Shown: positions 7,672-16,187 of the stretch, in pieces
Layout of the letters: each line of letters opens with the position of its first letter
Numbering within the stretch: position 1 is the first letter of the stretch
NCBI RefSeq assembly: GCF_900103455.1
Contig: NZ_FNHI01000010.1
Coordinates: 1-64,000, forward strand
Direction of reading: 5' to 3'
From: Streptomyces wuyuanensis
Lineage (GTDB): Bacteria > Actinomycetota > Actinomycetes > Streptomycetales > Streptomycetaceae
Length of the DNA stretch: 64,000 nt
Notes under the pieces: generated by a model
The model's input: only the letters and a program-made list of their open reading frames with translations
The model's database searches: none
Told to the model about the DNA's origin: nothing
Translations under genes and position numbers: made by a program

Positions 7672-9579
7672 ATGAGCGGTGACGGTCGCAACGAGCCGCA
7701 CGGCGAAGCGTCCGGCGGGGAGACCGGCGGGCTCGGCGGGGAGACCGGCAAGCGGGTTCCGTCGCAGCGGGAGGGCGGCTCGTCGGGGCCCACCCCCGAC
7801 GCCTCGCCCTCCCATCCGGCCCCCTCGGACGCCGATCTGATCCTGCGGATGCGCGGCGGCGACGACGGCGCGTACGAGGAGCTCTTCCGCAGGCACGCGG
7901 ACGCCGTCCGCCGCTACGCCCGCACCTGCTGCCGTGACGCACACACGGCGGACGACCTGACGGGCGAGGTGTTCGCCAGGACGCTGCAGGCGGTGCGTGG
8001 AGGCGCGGGCCCGGAACAGGCGGTACGGGCGTATCTCCTGACCACGGTGCGCCGCGTCGCCGCCGCCTGGACGAGGTCCGCCCGCCGGGAGCAACTGGTC
8101 GAGGACTTCGCGGTCTTCGCCGACCAGGCGGCCCGCGCCACCGATGTGCCGCGGGAGGGCACGCTCGAGCTCGGCGCCGACGTGCGCGCGATGCACGAGG
8201 CCGAGCAGTCGATGGCCCTGCAGGCCTTCCGCTCACTGCCCGAGCGCTGGCAGGCGGTGCTCTGGCACACCACCGTCGAGGAGGAACCGCCGAGCGCGGT
8301 GGCGCCTCTGTTCGGTCTCACCGCAAATGCCACGGCGGTCCTGGCCAGCCGTGCCCGGGAAGGGCTCAAGCAGGCCTATCTGCAGGCCCATGTGAGTTCC
8401 GCGCTCACCTCGGGCGGCGACTGCGCCCGCTACGCCGACCGCCTCGGCGCCTACGCCCGGGGCGGGCTCCGGATGCGGGCCGAGCGCGGGCTGCGCAAAC
8501 ACCTGGAGGCCTGCGTCAGATGCCGACTGGCCGCGGGCGAACTGGAGCAGGTCAACTCCGGGATTCCGGCGCTGCTGCCGGTCGCCGTCATCGGGTGGTT
8601 CGCCGCGGGGTACTCGCTCAAGGCCGCGGGGATCGCGGCGGGCGGCGCGGCTGCGGGAGCGGGCGTCGCGGCGGCCGCCGGGACCGGCTCCGCGGGCGGT
8701 GCGGCGAGCGCCCCGGCGGGGTCCGGCTCGGCGTCGGGCGGCGCGGCCGCGGCGGAGGGACTCGCCGCTCCCGTGAAGGCCGGGATCGCCGCGGCGGTGG
8801 CGGCCGCGGTGGGCGCGGGGCTGGTGTGGGCGCTTTCGAGTGATCCGGCACCGTCGTCAAAGCCTCATGCACGGCCGCCGGCGGCGCAGCCCGTCGTTCC
8901 GGCGCCTCCGCCCGCGCCGAAGCCGTCGCCCCAGCCACCGCACTCCTCCGCGCCCGTCGCCCCGCCCGCTGCGGCACCCCGCGAGCCGGCTCCCGACGCA
9001 CCGCCGAAGCCGGCGGCTCCCGCGCCGTCCCCGGCACGTCCGGCGCCCGCGCCGCCGAAGCCGCCCGCGCCTGCGCCCGAGCCGCCGGGGCGGCCCGCGG
9101 AGCCGCCGGTGCCCTCGCCGCCGCAGCCTCCTCCGCCCACGACCGTCTATCAGCTCAACCGGCTCCAGTACGGCGTGGCAGGCGACCACACCAAGCCCGA
9201 AGTGCGGCTCGGCTCGAGCAGTTGGGTCTGGAAGCGCCACGGCATGTCCATCGGCGGCACCCGGTACGAGCACGGGGTCTCCGTGCACGCCCGGTCGTCC
9301 GTCACGATCGACCTGAACCGGGAGTGCACTTCGTACGACGCGCTCGTCGGCGTCGACGACATGACGCTGGGGCTGGGCTCGGTGCGCTTCTCCGTGTACG
9401 CGGACGGGGTTCGGCGGTGGCGCTCGCCGACGCTGCGGGGCGGCGACCCGGCGGTGCCCGTGTCCGTGGGCCTGGCCGGCAGTGGGACTCTCCGCCTCGT
9501 CGTCGAGCCGCACGGAGCTCGCCCACTGGCCGCGACGGCGGTCGCCGACTGGGCGCGGTCGCGCATCACCTGCACATAG
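7672..9579 (+). CDS. ECF-type sigma factor fused to zinc-finger anti-sigma, membrane segment and NPCBM domain
   Basis: A 635-residue protein. Residues about 43-130 form sigma region 2 (DADLILRMRGGDDGAYEELF). Region 4 (about 180-235) includes SLPERWQAVLWHTTVEEEPP and a helix-turn-helix. At about 277 is a ZAS-type zinc motif, HLEACVRC (H-x3-C-x2-C), as in anti-sigma factors. Two hydrophobic Ala/Gly-rich segments follow (about 303-345 and 368-388), then a 100-residue Pro/Ala-rich wall-spanning linker, and a C-terminal NPCBM-like beta domain (about 491-635, QLNRLQYGVAGDHTKPEVRL onward). Sensing of an extracellular sugar coupled to an internally held sigma factor is inferred. ECF proteins with regulatory C-terminal extensions are known in Actinobacteria. 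Start ATG 7672 was chosen for GGGGG upstream; GTG 7651 is possible. Confidence 0.85.
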   Translation: MSGDGRNEPHGEASGGETGGLGGETGKRVPSQREGGSSGPTPDASPSHPAPSDADLILRMRGGDDGAYEELFRRHADAVRRYARTCCRDAHTADDLTGEVFARTLQAVRGGAGPEQAVRAYLLTTVRRVAAAWTRSARREQLVEDFAVFADQAARATDVPREGTLELGADVRAMHEAEQSMALQAFRSLPERWQAVLWHTTVEEEPPSAVAPLFGLTANATAVLASRAREGLKQAYLQAHVSSALTSGGDCARYADRLGAYARGGLRMRAERGLRKHLEACVRCRLAAGELEQVNSGIPALLPVAVIGWFAAGYSLKAAGIAAGGAAAGAGVAAAAGTGSAGGAASAPAGSGSASGGAAAAEGLAAPVKAGIAAAVAAAVGAGLVWALSSDPAPSSKPHARPPAAQPVVPAPPPAPKPSPQPPHSSAPVAPPAAAPREPAPDAPPKPAAPAPSPARPAPAPPKPPAPAPEPPGRPAEPPVPSPPQPPPPTTVYQLNRLQYGVAGDHTKPEVRLGSSSWVWKRHGMSIGGTRYEHGVSVHARSSVTIDLNRECTSYDALVGVDDMTLGLGSVRFSVYADGVRRWRSPTLRGGDPAVPVSVGLAGSGTLRLVVEPHGARPLAATAVADWARSRITCT

Positions 9580-9639
9580 CTCCGCGGGGGCGCCGAGGCC
9601 GCCCCGGGCCGTGTCCGAGGAGTCCCGGCCCGCGCGACG

Positions 9640-11775
9640 CTACGCCTGGAGCGTCGGGCGGCGGGGTACGCCCGAGGCCACCGCGCGGCGGCGGGGTGCC
9701 TCCGTACCCGTCCAGCAGGTGCCGCGCCGTGCGAGCAGCCGCCGTAGCCAGAGCTCCGTGGAGACCAGGTCCGCGAGCCCGTCGAGCGGAACCGGCTCGC
9801 CCTCGGACGCCGCCCGCAGGGCCTTGCGGACCACCCGCGCCTCGACGATGCCCGCGTCGGCGAGCAGCGGGGTGTCGAACAGGTCCAGCAAGTGCGGCAG
9901 CGACAGCCGCATCCCCGCCCGAGTCGCCGTGGTCGACGCGGTCTGGGTCGGCGCTCCCCAGCCGGGCGGCAGGTCGTGGACGCCCGCGCCGGCGAGGACC
10001 GTGCGCAGGACGGCGGTACGCGCGCCGGGCTGGACCCGCAGCGCCTCGGGCAGGTCCCGCGCGGCCCGTACGACCTGGTTGTCGAGGAAGGGCGCGTGCA
10101 GCCGCTGGCTGCGCACCTCCGAGGCCTGTTCCATCACGCGGTGGTCCGCGGCGTACCGCGCGAGCGCCGCGCGGGCGCGGGCCTCGCCCGGGCGTTGCAC
10201 CGAAGTGGGCCGGGTCGCCGCCTCCTGGAGGCGAACCGATACTTCGGCGAGCGCCTCGCCGGTGAGCCACCGCGCCGCCGGCCCGGGCCGGGACCAGGCG
10301 AGGGCCGCGAGGGACGCGCCGAGCGGCCCGTCGGCGGCGGGTGCCCGGCGGTTTGCCTCCGGAAGCCGGGCGGCCGCCGTCTCGAGGCCGGTGCGGTAGG
10401 GGGTGCGGGCGAGGCGCCGCGCCGCCCGGTAGACGGTGAGCGGCACGAGCAGCGAGCCGGCGGCGGGGCCGGAGGCACGGGCGAGCGCGGAGACGGGTCG
10501 GAGCAGCGGCCGTCTCCGGCGGTCCATCAGCAGGTCGGCCAGCCGCGCCGGATGGGCGTCCAGCACCTGCCGGGCTCCGTGCCCGGTGAGGTGGTCGGCG
10601 CTGCCGGACGCGAGGCGCCGCCGATTGCGTTCGGCCTCGACGAGCGAGGGCCCCGGCTCGTCGGTGAGCGGGCCGTCCAGGTCGGCGTAGGGGAGGGCCT
10701 CGGCGCCCGCGGCGACGACGACGTGGTGCAGCCGGGGATTTTCGGCGATCGTCCCGGCGCGTTCCATCTCGGCCTCGCGTCCCTGCGGGGTGGCGAGGTC
10801 GTTGAAGGTGACGGCGAGCAGCCGCTCGCCGGCGCCGGTGCCGTGGCCGAGGATCGTGCCCGGGACGCCGGGCAGACCGGCGGCGAGCAGCGCGAGCGTG
10901 CCGGAGGCGCTCCCTCCGGACAGGTCGGCGCCGATGCCGGGCGCGGGTGCACCGCGGGCCGCGCGCCGTTCCGCCGGACCCATGCCGGGCACGGGTCCCG
11001 GGTCGGGCGGCAGGGTCTCGGGCGCGTGCCGGGGCGCGGTGAGTCGTGCGCGTACGGCGTCGACGAGGGCGTCCCGCATGGCCTCCGTGGCTCGGCCGGG
11101 CTCGAGTTGGGGTGCGGCGACGGCGAGGGAGGCGACGGGCTCGTAGCCGGTGATCTCGCGGGAGCCCTCCCGCAGGATCAGCGCGTGACCGGGCGGGATC
11201 CGCTTGACCCCGGCGTACGGGGTGGAGTCGCGCAGCGCCTCCGGGGATTCGGGGCAGGCGAGGAGCGCGGCGAGGTGCCCGATGTCGAGCTGGGCCTCGA
11301 TGAGGTCGGCCAGGGGCAGTGCGGCGGTCGCGTAGGCCGTGCCGTTGGCCCAGGGGGTGTAGAAGACGGGACGTGCGCCGGCCAGGTCGCCGGTGACGGT
11401 GATGCGGCGGCCGACCTGGACCACGGCCGTGTAGCTGCCGGCCCAGGCGGTGAGATGGCGCAGCGCGCCCCCGCGCGCCGCGAGGAGCCCGACGCGCAGT
11501 TCCTCGTCCCCGGCGGCACAACAGCCCAGCACGGCCAGGCGGATGGCGGGGGTTCCTCCGGTGAAGCCGGCGGGAGGGCCGGCCGTGACGACGCGGACCT
11601 CGTCCGGGCGCCAGTCGCCGACGGCCCACAGCGGATCCGGGTCGCCCCAGAGGAGTTGGGCGCCGACGGGGTGGACGGTGCGGTTCTCGTCGCCGGAGGC
11701 GGAGGGGCGGGATCCGACCGCTCCCGCCGTGCCGAAGCTTGCGGCGATACTGCTCCACCCCACCAGCCATCGCAT
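9640..11775 (-). CDS. asparagine-synthetase-like protein with degenerate ATP-binding loop
   Basis: A 711-residue homologue of class-B asparagine synthetases and the related lasso-peptide cyclases. Start ATG 11775 has GGAGG five bases upstream and reads MRWLVGW, so it lacks the Cys2 nucleophile of glutamine-dependent enzymes. The N-terminal half resembles the class II amidotransferase fold (GSYTAVVQVGRRITVTGDLA). The pyrophosphatase loop, normally SGGxDS, reads LSGGSASGTLALL, losing the Asp. A C-terminal HAPFLDNQVVRAARDLPEAL segment matches the family. No lasso precursor, RRE or leader-peptidase gene is adjacent. The function is unknown; it may be a non-catalytic or altered paralogue conserved in Streptomyces. 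Confidence 0.75.
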   Translation of the reverse strand: MRWLVGWSSIAASFGTAGAVGSRPSASGDENRTVHPVGAQLLWGDPDPLWAVGDWRPDEVRVVTAGPPAGFTGGTPAIRLAVLGCCAAGDEELRVGLLAARGGALRHLTAWAGSYTAVVQVGRRITVTGDLAGARPVFYTPWANGTAYATAALPLADLIEAQLDIGHLAALLACPESPEALRDSTPYAGVKRIPPGHALILREGSREITGYEPVASLAVAAPQLEPGRATEAMRDALVDAVRARLTAPRHAPETLPPDPGPVPGMGPAERRAARGAPAPGIGADLSGGSASGTLALLAAGLPGVPGTILGHGTGAGERLLAVTFNDLATPQGREAEMERAGTIAENPRLHHVVVAAGAEALPYADLDGPLTDEPGPSLVEAERNRRRLASGSADHLTGHGARQVLDAHPARLADLLMDRRRRPLLRPVSALARASGPAAGSLLVPLTVYRAARRLARTPYRTGLETAAARLPEANRRAPAADGPLGASLAALAWSRPGPAARWLTGEALAEVSVRLQEAATRPTSVQRPGEARARAALARYAADHRVMEQASEVRSQRLHAPFLDNQVVRAARDLPEALRVQPGARTAVLRTVLAGAGVHDLPPGWGAPTQTASTTATRAGMRLSLPHLLDLFDTPLLADAGIVEARVVRKALRAASEGEPVPLDGLADLVSTELWLRRLLARRGTCWTGTEAPRRRAVASGVPRRPTLQA

Positions 11776-12483
11776 CGCGCCTCCACAGCCTGTGGACAAC
11801 TTTCGGCACACCCGATTCGGCACGCCCCGATGAGGACATGCTGCCACGACAAGGGCGTACGGGAGGGGCTCCGGGTCGCGCGCGCGAAAAGTGAACGCGC
11901 CCCTGGCATTGGCCAAATGGGGCCGTCCGGCCGGCCGGCCGCCGTGAGCCGGCACCGGGGCTCCCGGAGGGCAAAACGCCGTCGAAGGGGCGGCATTCGG
12001 CCAATTTGAAGACCATGTAGAGCGGGAAATACCGCAGCAAACAGGCACAGATACACGGTCCGGGAGACGGCACTCGCCTCCCGGACCGGTCCGCCGCCCG
12101 CGGGGATTGAGGCGGCGGTGTCCCCCAGCCCATTGGATCCCTGGCCAATGGGCCGACCCACGCAGCACTCATCGAAGCGCTCCCGCCTCGGCCGGAGGAG
12201 AGCGCACGCACGGGCGCACGGCCACACGCCGGGAGCACGGCCCCCGAGGGGCGTGCCACCCGAACACACAACAATCTCGCCATACGGAACACCGCCCCTT
12301 AACGGTCGGGATGCAGCGAACTACCCTGTGTGTCACTGCTGTTCTCCTCGGGGGGTGCATATTCCCGGGGGCTCGGACACCTGCTCTTGCGTCCGGCTTC
12401 CGTGGAGTTGTCCCCCTGTGGGGAGGGCGGAGGAACGCCGGACGCGGATGCCCGGCGGCCGTCTGTGTGTCGAGGGGTGGCGC
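11776..12483. promoter_or_regulatory. 700-bp divergent intergenic region
   Basis: It separates the asparagine-synthetase-like gene (minus) from the TPR regulator (plus), so it should carry both promoters. The stretch around 12000-12055 is AT-richer. A strong inverted repeat, CGGTCCGGGAG (12056-12066) with CTCCCGGACCG (12078-12088), could be an attenuator, a terminator or an operator. Open frames here run straight into the neighbouring genes without Streptomyces-like starts and I do not call them. Confidence 0.4.
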
Positions 12484-13929
12484 ATGTCCAGGGAGCAACG
12501 CGGGCCGAACGAAAAGCTCGGCACCGTTCTCGCCCTCGCGGGAATCAGCAACGCCGGGCTCGCCCGGCGGGTCAACGACCTCGGGGCGCAGCGCGGTCTG
12601 ACCCTCCGCTACGACAAGACGTCGGTGGCGCGGTGGGTGTCGAAGGGCATGGTGCCGCAGGGCGCCGCGCCCCATCTCATCGCGGCGGCGATCGGGCAGA
12701 AACTGGGCCGCCCGGTACCGCTGCACGAGATCGGGCTGGCGGACGCCGACCCGGCGCCGGAGGTCGGCCTGGCCTTCCCTCGGGACGTCGGCGAGGCGGT
12801 GAAGGCCGCCACCGAGCTGTACCGGCTGGACCTTGCGGGCCGGCGCGCCGGCGGCGGCGGGATCTGGCAGTCGCTGGCCGGCTCCTTCTCGGTGAGCGCG
12901 TACGCCACACCCGCCTCCCGCTGGCTGATCAATCCGGCCGACTCGTCCGTCGAGCGGCCCCTCCGGGCCGCGGAGGGCGGCGACGGCCCGGAGAGCCAGG
13001 AGGACGGCCAGGTGCGGGTGGGCCACAGCGATGTGACCAAGCTGCGCGAGGCGGCCGAGGACGCCCGGCGCTGGGACTCCAAGTACGGCGGCGGGGACTG
13101 GCGCTCGTCGATGGTCCCGGAGTGCTTACGGGTCGACGCGGCGCCGCTGCTGCTCGGTTCGTACTCGGACGAGGTGGGCCGGGCCCTGTTCGGCGCGACG
13201 GCCGAGCTGACCCGCCTGGCGGGCTGGATGGCCTTCGACACCGGACAGCAGGAGGCCGCCCAGCGCTACTACATCCAGGCGCTGCGGCTGGCACGGGCGG
13301 CGGCCGACGTACCGCTGGGCGGCTACGTGCTGGCGTCGATGTCGCTGCAGGCGACCTACCGGGGCTTCGCCGACGAGGGCGTGGACCTCGCGCAGGCGGC
13401 CGTGGAGCGCAACCGCGGCCTGGCGACGGCCCGCACGATGAGCTTCTTCCGGCTGGTGGAGGCGCGGGCCCACGCGAAGGCGAGCGACGCGGCCGCCGCC
13501 GGGGCCGCGCTGAAGGCCGCGGAGAGCTGGCTGGAGCGCTCCCGGGAGGGCGACACGGACCCCACCTGGCTGGGGTTCTACTCGTACGACCGGTTCGCGG
13601 CGGACGCCGCCGAGTGCTACCGGGACCTCAAGGCGCCCCGTCAGGTGCGCCGCTTCACCGAGCAGGCACTGTCCCGGCCCACGGAGGAGTACGTTCGCTC
13701 GCACGGGCTGCGCCTGGTGGTGAGCGCGGTCGCCGAGCTGGAGTCCGGCAACCTGGACGCCGCCTGCGCGGCAGGCACCCGCGCGGTGGAGGTCGCGGGC
13801 CGGATCTCCTCCGCACGTACGACGGAGTACGTACGGGACCTGCTGCACCGGCTGGAGCCGTACGGGGACGAACCGAGGGTGGCGGAGCTGAGGGAGCGGG
13901 CCAGACCGCTGCTGATGGCCCCGGCGTGA
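12484..13929 (+). CDS. XRE/TPR developmental-type regulator (NsdA-like), contains a TTA codon
   Basis: A 481-residue protein. Start ATG 12484 follows GAGGGG. The N-terminus (about residues 1-75) is helix-turn-helix-like ([20 protein letters not shown], then [13 protein letters not shown]). The rest, from about 230, is helical TPR-like repeats ([20 protein letters not shown] and similar). The family includes Streptomyces sporulation and antibiotic regulators such as NsdA. Codon 215 is TTA (13126-13128, the Leu in PECLRV), so translation should depend on the bldA tRNA. I saw no other in-frame TTA in the window's genes, which marks this gene as developmentally gated. The precise function is inferred from family only. 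Confidence 0.82.
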   Translation: MSREQRGPNEKLGTVLALAGISNAGLARRVNDLGAQRGLTLRYDKTSVARWVSKGMVPQGAAPHLIAAAIGQKLGRPVPLHEIGLADADPAPEVGLAFPRDVGEAVKAATELYRLDLAGRRAGGGGIWQSLAGSFSVSAYATPASRWLINPADSSVERPLRAAEGGDGPESQEDGQVRVGHSDVTKLREAAEDARRWDSKYGGGDWRSSMVPECLRVDAAPLLLGSYSDEVGRALFGATAELTRLAGWMAFDTGQQEAAQRYYIQALRLARAAADVPLGGYVLASMSLQATYRGFADEGVDLAQAAVERNRGLATARTMSFFRLVEARAHAKASDAAAAGAALKAAESWLERSREGDTDPTWLGFYSYDRFAADAAECYRDLKAPRQVRRFTEQALSRPTEEYVRSHGLRLVVSAVAELESGNLDAACAAGTRAVEVAGRISSARTTEYVRDLLHRLEPYGDEPRVAELRERARPLLMAPA

Positions 13930-14047
13930 GCCGTACGCGTCCCGTGACGCGTGTCCCACCCGGTTTAACGCTCCTGTCAGTGGGCCAGTGCATCATCGGG
14001 GGCGGGACGGTTTCCCCGGAGAGCACTGCCGGGCTGGAAGGTGTGTG

Positions 14048-15262
14048 GTGAAGGCGGCCGCATTCGACTGCGACGTACTGGTGATCGGCGGCGGGATCAT
14101 CGGGCTGTCGACGGCCTATGCCCTGACGCGTGCGGCCCCGGGCACCTCCGTCGTCGTGCTGGAGAAGGAGCGGGGCCCGGCCCGGCACCAGACCGGACGG
14201 AACAGCGGAGTGATCCACAGCGGGATCTACTACCGACCGGGGTCCCTGAAGGCACGTTTCGCCGTGCGCGGCGCGGCGGAGACGGTGAAGTTCTGCGCCG
14301 AGTACGGCATCCCCCACGAGGTCACCGGCAAGCTCATCGTCGCCACCGGGCGGGATGAGCTGCCCCGGCTGCACGCGCTCGTCCAGCGCGGCAGGGAGAA
14401 CGGCATCCCGGTGCGCGAGCTGGGCCCCGCCCAGATCGCGGAGTACGAGCCGGAGGTCGGCGGCCTGGCGGCGATCCGGGTCGGCACGACCGGGGTGTGC
14501 GACTTCGGGGCCGTCGCCGCCCAGCTGGCGGAGGCCTCCGCCGCCTCGGGTGCGGAGGTCCACTACGGCGAGGAGGTGCGGCTGGTCGACCGGCGCCCGT
14601 GGGGTGTCGCGGTCCGTACGTCCACCGGCCGGATCGTCCGGGCCCGCACGATGGTGAACTGCGCGGGACTCCACTGCGACCGTGTGGCGGCGCTCGCCGG
14701 GGACCGGACCGGGATGCGGATCGTGCCCTTCCGCGGGGAGTACTACGAGCTGGCGCGTCCCGAGCTGGTGCGCGGTCTGGTGTACCCGGTGCCCGACCCG
14801 GCGTTCCCCTTCCTCGGGGTCCATCTCACCCGCGGCATCGAGGGCGGCGTCCATGTGGGACCGAACGCGGTCCCGGCGCTGGCCCGCGAGGGCTACGGCT
14901 GGTCCACGGTCCGTCCGGGCGAGCTCGCGGCCACGCTCGCCTGGCCCGGTTCCTGGCGGATCGCCCGGCGCCACTGGCGCTACGGCGCCGGCGAGCTGCA
15001 CCGCTCATTCTCGAAGCGCGCCTTCACCGCGGCCGTGCGGCGCCTGTTGCCGGCCGTCACGGAGGACGATCTGCGGCCGGTGGCCGCGGGGGTCCGGGCC
15101 CAGGCGGTGCTCAGGGACGGCACCCTGGTCGACGACTTCATGATCAAGGAGTCGCCCCGTGCGGTCCACGTGCTGAACGCCCCGTCCCCGGCGGCGACCG
15201 CCTCGCTGCCGATCGGCCGGGAGGTGGCCAGGCGGGCCCTCGCCCACCTCGCCGGGGTGTGA
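14048..15262 (+). CDS. lhgO: L-2-hydroxyglutarate oxidase-type FAD oxidoreductase
   Basis: A 404-residue DAO-fold flavoprotein. The N-terminal FAD motif is VLVIGGGIIGLSTAYALTRA. The conserved ARHQTGRNSGVIHSGIYY signature is typical of LhgO/L2HGDH enzymes, which oxidise L-2-hydroxyglutarate to 2-oxoglutarate and pass electrons to the quinone pool. Further family features include PFRGEYYEL and the C-terminal NAPSPAATASLPIGREVA. Start GTG 14048 follows GGAAGG by six bases; GTG 14045 is also possible. It runs in the same direction as trmB, which starts 47 bp later. Confidence 0.88.
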   Translation: MKAAAFDCDVLVIGGGIIGLSTAYALTRAAPGTSVVVLEKERGPARHQTGRNSGVIHSGIYYRPGSLKARFAVRGAAETVKFCAEYGIPHEVTGKLIVATGRDELPRLHALVQRGRENGIPVRELGPAQIAEYEPEVGGLAAIRVGTTGVCDFGAVAAQLAEASAASGAEVHYGEEVRLVDRRPWGVAVRTSTGRIVRARTMVNCAGLHCDRVAALAGDRTGMRIVPFRGEYYELARPELVRGLVYPVPDPAFPFLGVHLTRGIEGGVHVGPNAVPALAREGYGWSTVRPGELAATLAWPGSWRIARRHWRYGAGELHRSFSKRAFTAAVRRLLPAVTEDDLRPVAAGVRAQAVLRDGTLVDDFMIKESPRAVHVLNAPSPAATASLPIGREVARRALAHLAGV

Positions 15263-15309
15263 CGCACGCCGTCCCCCGAAGATGCCCACCGCCGTACACT
15301 CGGGGCATT

Positions 15310-16116
15310 GTGTCTGAGTTCGAGAACGCCACCGCCGAGGGTCCGCGCGGGGACGCCCCGCGTACCGCCACCGCCACGCGGCCGAAGGGCGAGCCCCGGT
15401 TTCCCGGTGGCCCCGCCGCCGACCCCGCGGGTTCGCACCACGAGCGCCGGATCCGCAGCTTCCAGCCGCGCCGGAGCCGGGTGACGGCCGGGCAGGCCGA
15501 CGCGCTGCAGCGCCTCTGGCCGGTCTGGGGGCTGGACATCGACGGGCTGCGCACGCTCGACCTGGACGGGATGTTCGGCGGACTGCCGGTCGTCCTGGAG
15601 ATCGGCTTCGGCATGGGCGAGGCGACCGCGCAGATGGCCGCGGCCGACCCGGCCACGGGCATTCTCGCCGTGGACGTCCACACCCCCGGCCAGGGCAATC
15701 TGCTCGGGCTCGCGGAGCGGGAGGGCCTGAGCAACGTACGGGTGGCCAACGGCGACGCGATCATCCTGCTCCGCGAGATGCTGCCGCCGGCTTCGCTCGA
15801 CGGCCTGCGGGTGTACTTCCCGGACCCCTGGCCCAAGAAGCGCCATCACAAGCGCCGGCTGATCCAGCCCGAGTTCCTCACCCTGGCGGCGAGCCGGATG
15901 AAGCCGGGGGCGGTCCTCCACTGCGCGACCGACTGGGAGCCGTACGCCGAGCAGATGCTCGAGGTGCTGTCCGCCCATCCGGACTTCGAGAACACCCACG
16001 AGGACGGCGGATACGCGCCCCGGCCGGCCTTCCGTCCGCTGACCCGGTTCGAGGGCCAGGGCCTCGACAAGGGCCATGTGGTGCACGACCTGCTGTTCCG
16101 CCGCCGGGGCGCATGA
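15310..16116 (+). CDS. trmB: tRNA (guanine-N7-)-methyltransferase
   Basis: A 268-residue protein. SAM-binding motif I is LEIGFGMGEATAQMA; the diagnostic TrmB motif is VYFPDPWPKKRHHKRRL. It methylates G46 of tRNA to m7G with S-adenosylmethionine. The first 60 residues are a basic, disordered extension common in Streptomyces TrmB. Start is taken as GTG 15310 (reads VSEFENATAE); the ribosome-binding site is weak. Part of a plus-strand run with lhgO and the PrsW-type gene. Confidence 0.93.
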   Translation: MSEFENATAEGPRGDAPRTATATRPKGEPRFPGGPAADPAGSHHERRIRSFQPRRSRVTAGQADALQRLWPVWGLDIDGLRTLDLDGMFGGLPVVLEIGFGMGEATAQMAAADPATGILAVDVHTPGQGNLLGLAEREGLSNVRVANGDAIILLREMLPPASLDGLRVYFPDPWPKKRHHKRRLIQPEFLTLAASRMKPGAVLHCATDWEPYAEQMLEVLSAHPDFENTHEDGGYAPRPAFRPLTRFEGQGLDKGHVVHDLLFRRRGA

Positions 16117-16187
16117 CGGGACGGATGCGGTGCACCCGACGGCACCACGCGCCGTCGCGCACTGTCCGTGCCGCTCGTTAGGGTCGT

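Noticed and set aside
9640..12483. Lasso-peptide biosynthetic cluster suggested by the asparagine-synthetase-like gene
   Set aside because: No precursor peptide, RRE protein or leader peptidase lies nearby, and the ATP loop lacks the needed Asp.
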